A stretch of DNA of 64,000 nucleotides, taken from positions 1 through 64,000 of the forward strand of contig JAHCHW010000009.1 of NCBI GenBank assembly GCA_026129525.1, in the 5' to 3' direction. The DNA comes from Chitinophagales bacterium. Lineage in GTDB: Bacteria; Bacteroidota; Bacteroidia; Chitinophagales; LD1. This document shows positions 61,212-64,000 of the stretch, piece after piece. How positions within the stretch are numbered: the stretch's first letter is position 1; every line of letters begins with the position of its first letter. The translations under genes were made by a program, and so were the position numbers. The notes under the pieces are model-generated. The model did no database searches. It saw only the letters and a list, made by a program, of their open reading frames with translations, and was not told where the DNA came from.

Positions 61212-62069
61212 ATGCTTCCAAAGCCACTTCATGAATTTCTTATTGCCCAGTTTGGTGTTTTTGAAACTCAATCCGTTTCAGGTGGTTGTATCAATAATGC
61301 TGTAAAGATTAGTTGCCAGCACAGCGACTATTTTTTGAAATACAACAAAGAAGATTTATTCCCGGGCATGTTTGAAGCCGAAGCACACGCATTGCGCCTG
61401 CTGGCAACAACTAAAACTGTAAATGTGCCCGAAGTAGTTAAAAACGGCAACGTTGATAATGTTTCATATTTGTTGTTACAGTTTATAGAAGCAGGGGCTT
61501 CATCCGTAAACAGTATGCGCCAGTTGGGCAGGCAACTTGCCGCCATGCATAAAAACAGCGCTGCCCTTTATGGGTTGGAGTATAATAACTACATAGGTTC
61601 GTTGCAGCAATGCAATAAGCAAAGTAACAGTTGGGCAGATTTTTTGGTTGAGCAGAGGTTGAATCCTCTTTTGCAAAAGGCATTGGCAGCAGGCTTGCTG
61701 AATACATCGGATGCCCGCAGTTTTGAATTGTTGTTTTCAAAAATGAACGATTTGTTTCCTAGGGAGAAGCCCGCGCTCCTGCATGGCGATTTGTGGAGCG
61801 GAAATTATTTGATAGAGAAAGGCGGCAAGCCCTATCTTATTGATCCTGCAGTTTATTACGGCAATCGCGAAATGGATATTGCCATGTCACTATTGTTTGG
61901 TGGTTTTTCAACCACGTTTTACGATGGGTACGAAGAAGTTTATCCCCTACAGAACGGTTGGAAACAACGAATAAACCTTTGTAATCTGTATCCCTTATTA
62001 GTGGATGTAAATTTGTTCGGACGCAGCTATATTGGGCAGCTAAGAAGTTGCTTAAATGCTTATCTTTAG
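61212..62069 (+). CDS. Fructosamine kinase-family protein
   Basis: A 285-residue kinase of the fructosamine/ketosamine-3-kinase family. The ATP-binding part begins SVSGGCINNAVKISC with SDYFLKYNK giving the Lys. The catalytic motif is ALLHGDLWSGNYLIEKGGKP and the metal Asp is in YLIDPAVYYGNREMDIAMS. It repairs sugar-modified proteins by phosphorylating fructosamines. It follows the heptose kinase by 24 bp on the same strand. Confidence 0.92.
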   Translation: MLPKPLHEFLIAQFGVFETQSVSGGCINNAVKISCQHSDYFLKYNKEDLFPGMFEAEAHALRLLATTKTVNVPEVVKNGNVDNVSYLLLQFIEAGASSVNSMRQLGRQLAAMHKNSAALYGLEYNNYIGSLQQCNKQSNSWADFLVEQRLNPLLQKALAAGLLNTSDARSFELLFSKMNDLFPREKPALLHGDLWSGNYLIEKGGKPYLIDPAVYYGNREMDIAMSLLFGGFSTTFYDGYEEVYPLQNGWKQRINLCNLYPLLVDVNLFGRSYIGQLRSCLNAYL

Positions 62070-62159
62070 CAATGTTAGTAGTAACGAAATAGGACAGCCT
62101 TATGGCAGAGAAGTAAGTGCAAAAGGTATTCGAAATATAGGAACTGTTAACCTGAATCG

Positions 62160-63485
62160 CTACACAACTAACCGGTTTAATTTTGCTTTAGTCCACTCCG
62201 GTGCATTTTTGGGAATATGCTTTATTACATCGGCACTGTATTTAAAGTAATCTACCTCAATTAAGTGGCGGGCGCTTTTGGTAAAGCCTTCGCGTATTTG
62301 TTTTACTTCTCTATCAATCTCGGCATTCATGTTTTGCGGTAAAGCAAAATTACCTGCCATATAGTTTGCCAATAATTTGCTTTGAAAATCGGCTAACTTC
62401 CAAAAACAACCGCTTGCCTGTATCAATCCCACAAACATCAGGTTGTTATACTCCGGATGAAAAATGCGTTTGTAAAGTCGCACATCTGTATCTTCGTAAT
62501 GGATAAAATTTTTATCGAAGAAGGGCAGCGTAACCGTAAAGCCGGTTGCGGCAATAATAGTGTCAAGCTCTTCTTTGCTGCCATCTTTAAAGTAAACAGT
62601 TTTTCCTTCAAAGCGCTCAATGTCGGGCTTGGCGGTAATTTCTCCGTGGCGTATGTAATACAACAATTCAGAATTACTTACAGGGTGCGACATGCGTACG
62701 CCATGGTCGGGGCGTTTTAATCCCCACTTGGTAATGTCCCCATTTTCAAGGCGCAGCACCAAATCATATACCCAATCCAACAGAAAGTCGGGTACCCATT
62801 GAAATTTATTGGCAATAACATCAGCCGGTTGTCCGAATACAAATTTTGGAATGAAGTGATAGCCGCGCCTCATGCTGATGAATGTTTTCTTTGCCACGCG
62901 GCATACTTCCACTGCTGCATCGCAGCCGCTGTTGCCCGCGCCAATTACCATCACGCTCTTTCCGGTAAAAGGTTTGTTGTTTTTAAAATAATGAGAGTGC
63001 AAAAACTCGCCTTCAAACTTTCCCTGATAATTCGGATAGCGGGGATTCCAATGGTGGCCGTTGCTCACTATCAGCACATCAAAATTACTTGTGCCCTTGT
63101 CTGTTTCAACAGTCCATTTGCCATCGGCTGTGCGGGTAATGTGTTGTACGGTAGTGTCAAACTTTACCCGCTCATACACGCCAAACTCCTTTGCATAGTT
63201 GTCAAAGTATTCTGCCATTAGCCAATGCGAGGGATAATCGGGATAAGACTCCGGCATTGGAAAATCAAGATAACTGCTGTGCGCTTTAGAGGTAATAATA
63301 TGCGTGGTTTCGTACACGCTGCTGTGTTTCACATCTTCGGTGTACACCCAGTTGCCTCCTACGCGGTTGCTTTGTTCGAACAGTGTAACGTTTTCGAAAC
63401 CACACTGCAATAAATTTTTTGCGGCTGCAATACCGCTGGAACCTGCGCCTATTATGGCTATGGAAGTATTCTTGTTGAATGCCAT
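62160..63485 (-). CDS. Flavin-containing monooxygenase
   Basis: A 441-residue FMO. The FAD loop is IAIIGAGSSGIAAAKNL, the NADPH loop VMVIGAGNSGCDAAVEVCR, and the FMO fingerprint (F-x-G-x3-H-x3-Y/F) is FEGEFLHSHYFKNNKPF. TIIAATGFTVTLPFFD is the usual FAD/ATG motif. Substrate is unknown; relatives oxidise amines, sulphides or ketones. An alpha/beta-hydrolase gene lies upstream on the same strand, which fits Baeyer-Villiger-type pathways but is only suggestive. Confidence 0.9.
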   Translation of the reverse strand: MAFNKNTSIAIIGAGSSGIAAAKNLLQCGFENVTLFEQSNRVGGNWVYTEDVKHSSVYETTHIITSKAHSSYLDFPMPESYPDYPSHWLMAEYFDNYAKEFGVYERVKFDTTVQHITRTADGKWTVETDKGTSNFDVLIVSNGHHWNPRYPNYQGKFEGEFLHSHYFKNNKPFTGKSVMVIGAGNSGCDAAVEVCRVAKKTFISMRRGYHFIPKFVFGQPADVIANKFQWVPDFLLDWVYDLVLRLENGDITKWGLKRPDHGVRMSHPVSNSELLYYIRHGEITAKPDIERFEGKTVYFKDGSKEELDTIIAATGFTVTLPFFDKNFIHYEDTDVRLYKRIFHPEYNNLMFVGLIQASGCFWKLADFQSKLLANYMAGNFALPQNMNAEIDREVKQIREGFTKSARHLIEVDYFKYSADVIKHIPKNAPEWTKAKLNRLVV

Positions 63486-63527
63486 GTTATGGTTTATTAA
63501 GTGAATAGTGAAAATTGTTTGTGGGTG

Positions 63528-64000
63528 TCAGAGATTTTTTTGCGAAAGCCAATGCTTTATGGTTGAGGCAACTGTTTCCCAATAAGTATCAAGAAACATA
63601 TCGTGGCAGATATTTGGAATTACCTGCTGTTCTGCACCAAAGCCATCGGCAGTTTGTTTCCAGCCTTCGTAGTCAACAATAAAATCGTTTTCGGCATACA
63701 AGAACAGGAGAGGAGTATTGACGTAAGCCGGTTTATGCAAATTCAACAGCAGCATATCCAGGTATGCACGATAGCTTTCGGGTTCCATGTTTTCTTTTAC
63801 CTTTTTGAGTAAGGATTTGTCAACATCATCGGAGAAAGCAATCGTTCTTACTATATCTTCGCTTTCCGAAAACGGAGCAGTACTCATCGTCAAATTCCCT
63901 TTGAGGAACTGCCACGGAAAATTTGCGGCAATTTTCAAACTGCCTTTAAGCATACCTCGTGCAGGAACAGCCGAAAGCGTTATGGCTGCGGGGGCTTCCT
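63528..64000 (-). CDS. Alpha/beta hydrolase, N-terminal part outside the window
   Basis: The frame stays open to the window edge, so the true start is to the right of 64000; an internal ATG at 63953 is not the start. The visible part is EAPAAITLSAVPARGMLKGS, then the cap region and VNTPLLFLYAENDFIVDYEG, which carries the acid strand of the triad, and the His in VIPNICHDMFLDTYWE. These match the C-terminal half of an alpha/beta hydrolase. The nucleophile elbow is not in the window. Confidence 0.85.
   Translation of the reverse strand, partial: EAPAAITLSAVPARGMLKGSLKIAANFPWQFLKGNLTMSTAPFSESEDIVRTIAFSDDVDKSLLKKVKENMEPESYRAYLDMLLLNLHKPAYVNTPLLFLYAENDFIVDYEGWKQTADGFGAEQQVIPNICHDMFLDTYWETVASTIKHWLSQKNL

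Overview
The window is a chromosomal segment from a member of the Bacteroidota. The evidence is a set of proteins with type IX secretion sorting tails, TonB-dependent receptors, a TonB of the Bacteroidota type, a bacillithiol deacetylase (BshB1), a futalosine hydrolase (MqnB), a B12-uptake operon with DUF4465 and DUF5074 proteins, and a large type II-C Cas9. No rRNA, tRNA, IS transposase or prophage was seen. The gamut of families suggests a free-living relative of the Chitinophagales/Sphingobacteriales/Flavobacteriales, but I cannot place it more precisely.

Bases 1-9512 hold an essentially complete type II-C CRISPR-Cas locus. A CRISPR array enters from the left edge with 39 complete 47-bp repeats and 39 spacers of 29-30 bp. 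It ends at a strong terminator and is followed by a small DUF559 nuclease-like gene. cas2, cas1 and cas9 then face the array on the minus strand. A short tracrRNA can be recognised divergently upstream of cas9; its anti-repeat shows that crRNAs are read left to right. The cas2-cas1 part is littered with small palindromic repeats, two of which lie in frame inside cas1. Two spacers are near-copies whose only two mismatches fall in the Cas9 seed. Bases 9513-10344 have no convincing gene but contain a phase-perfect 21-bp minisatellite.

Bases 10345-31552 carry heptose nucleotide genes (hddC-like, gmhB-like), a TonB receptor / M20 peptidase / ABC permease cluster, an AsmA-like protein, an operon of a catalytically dead M16-OmpA fusion with a thioesterase and uracil-DNA glycosylase, murQ, a nuclease/phosphatase-fold protein, two response regulators with a PAS histidine kinase, a DUF1569 gene, bshB1 and a TPR lipoprotein. 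A three-hairpin structure ending in a terminator follows the kinase gene.

Bases 31670-46113 carry a TPR/outer-membrane barrel pair, ychF, a LytS-type kinase, a lipoprotein next to a protein-glutaminase-like enzyme, arfB, an MFS remnant, a chalcone-isomerase-like protein, a tonB gene, a DUF5522 gene and a PLP enzyme overlapping it tail to tail.

Bases 46161-52876 are a tightly packed minus-strand B12 operon headed by a cobalamin riboswitch: DUF4465 protein, a second secreted protein, BtuB-like receptor, BtuG-like DUF5074 lipoprotein and BtuF-like binding lipoprotein. The rest (52945-64000) holds a Cys-rich lipoprotein related to one at 24297, a PKD/T9SS protein, DUF4442, mqnB, a beta-helix protein, a 23-cysteine membrane protein beside a transglutaminase-like protein, an aspartate aminotransferase, a heptose kinase, a fructosamine kinase, a flavin monooxygenase and the end of an alpha/beta hydrolase cut by the window edge.
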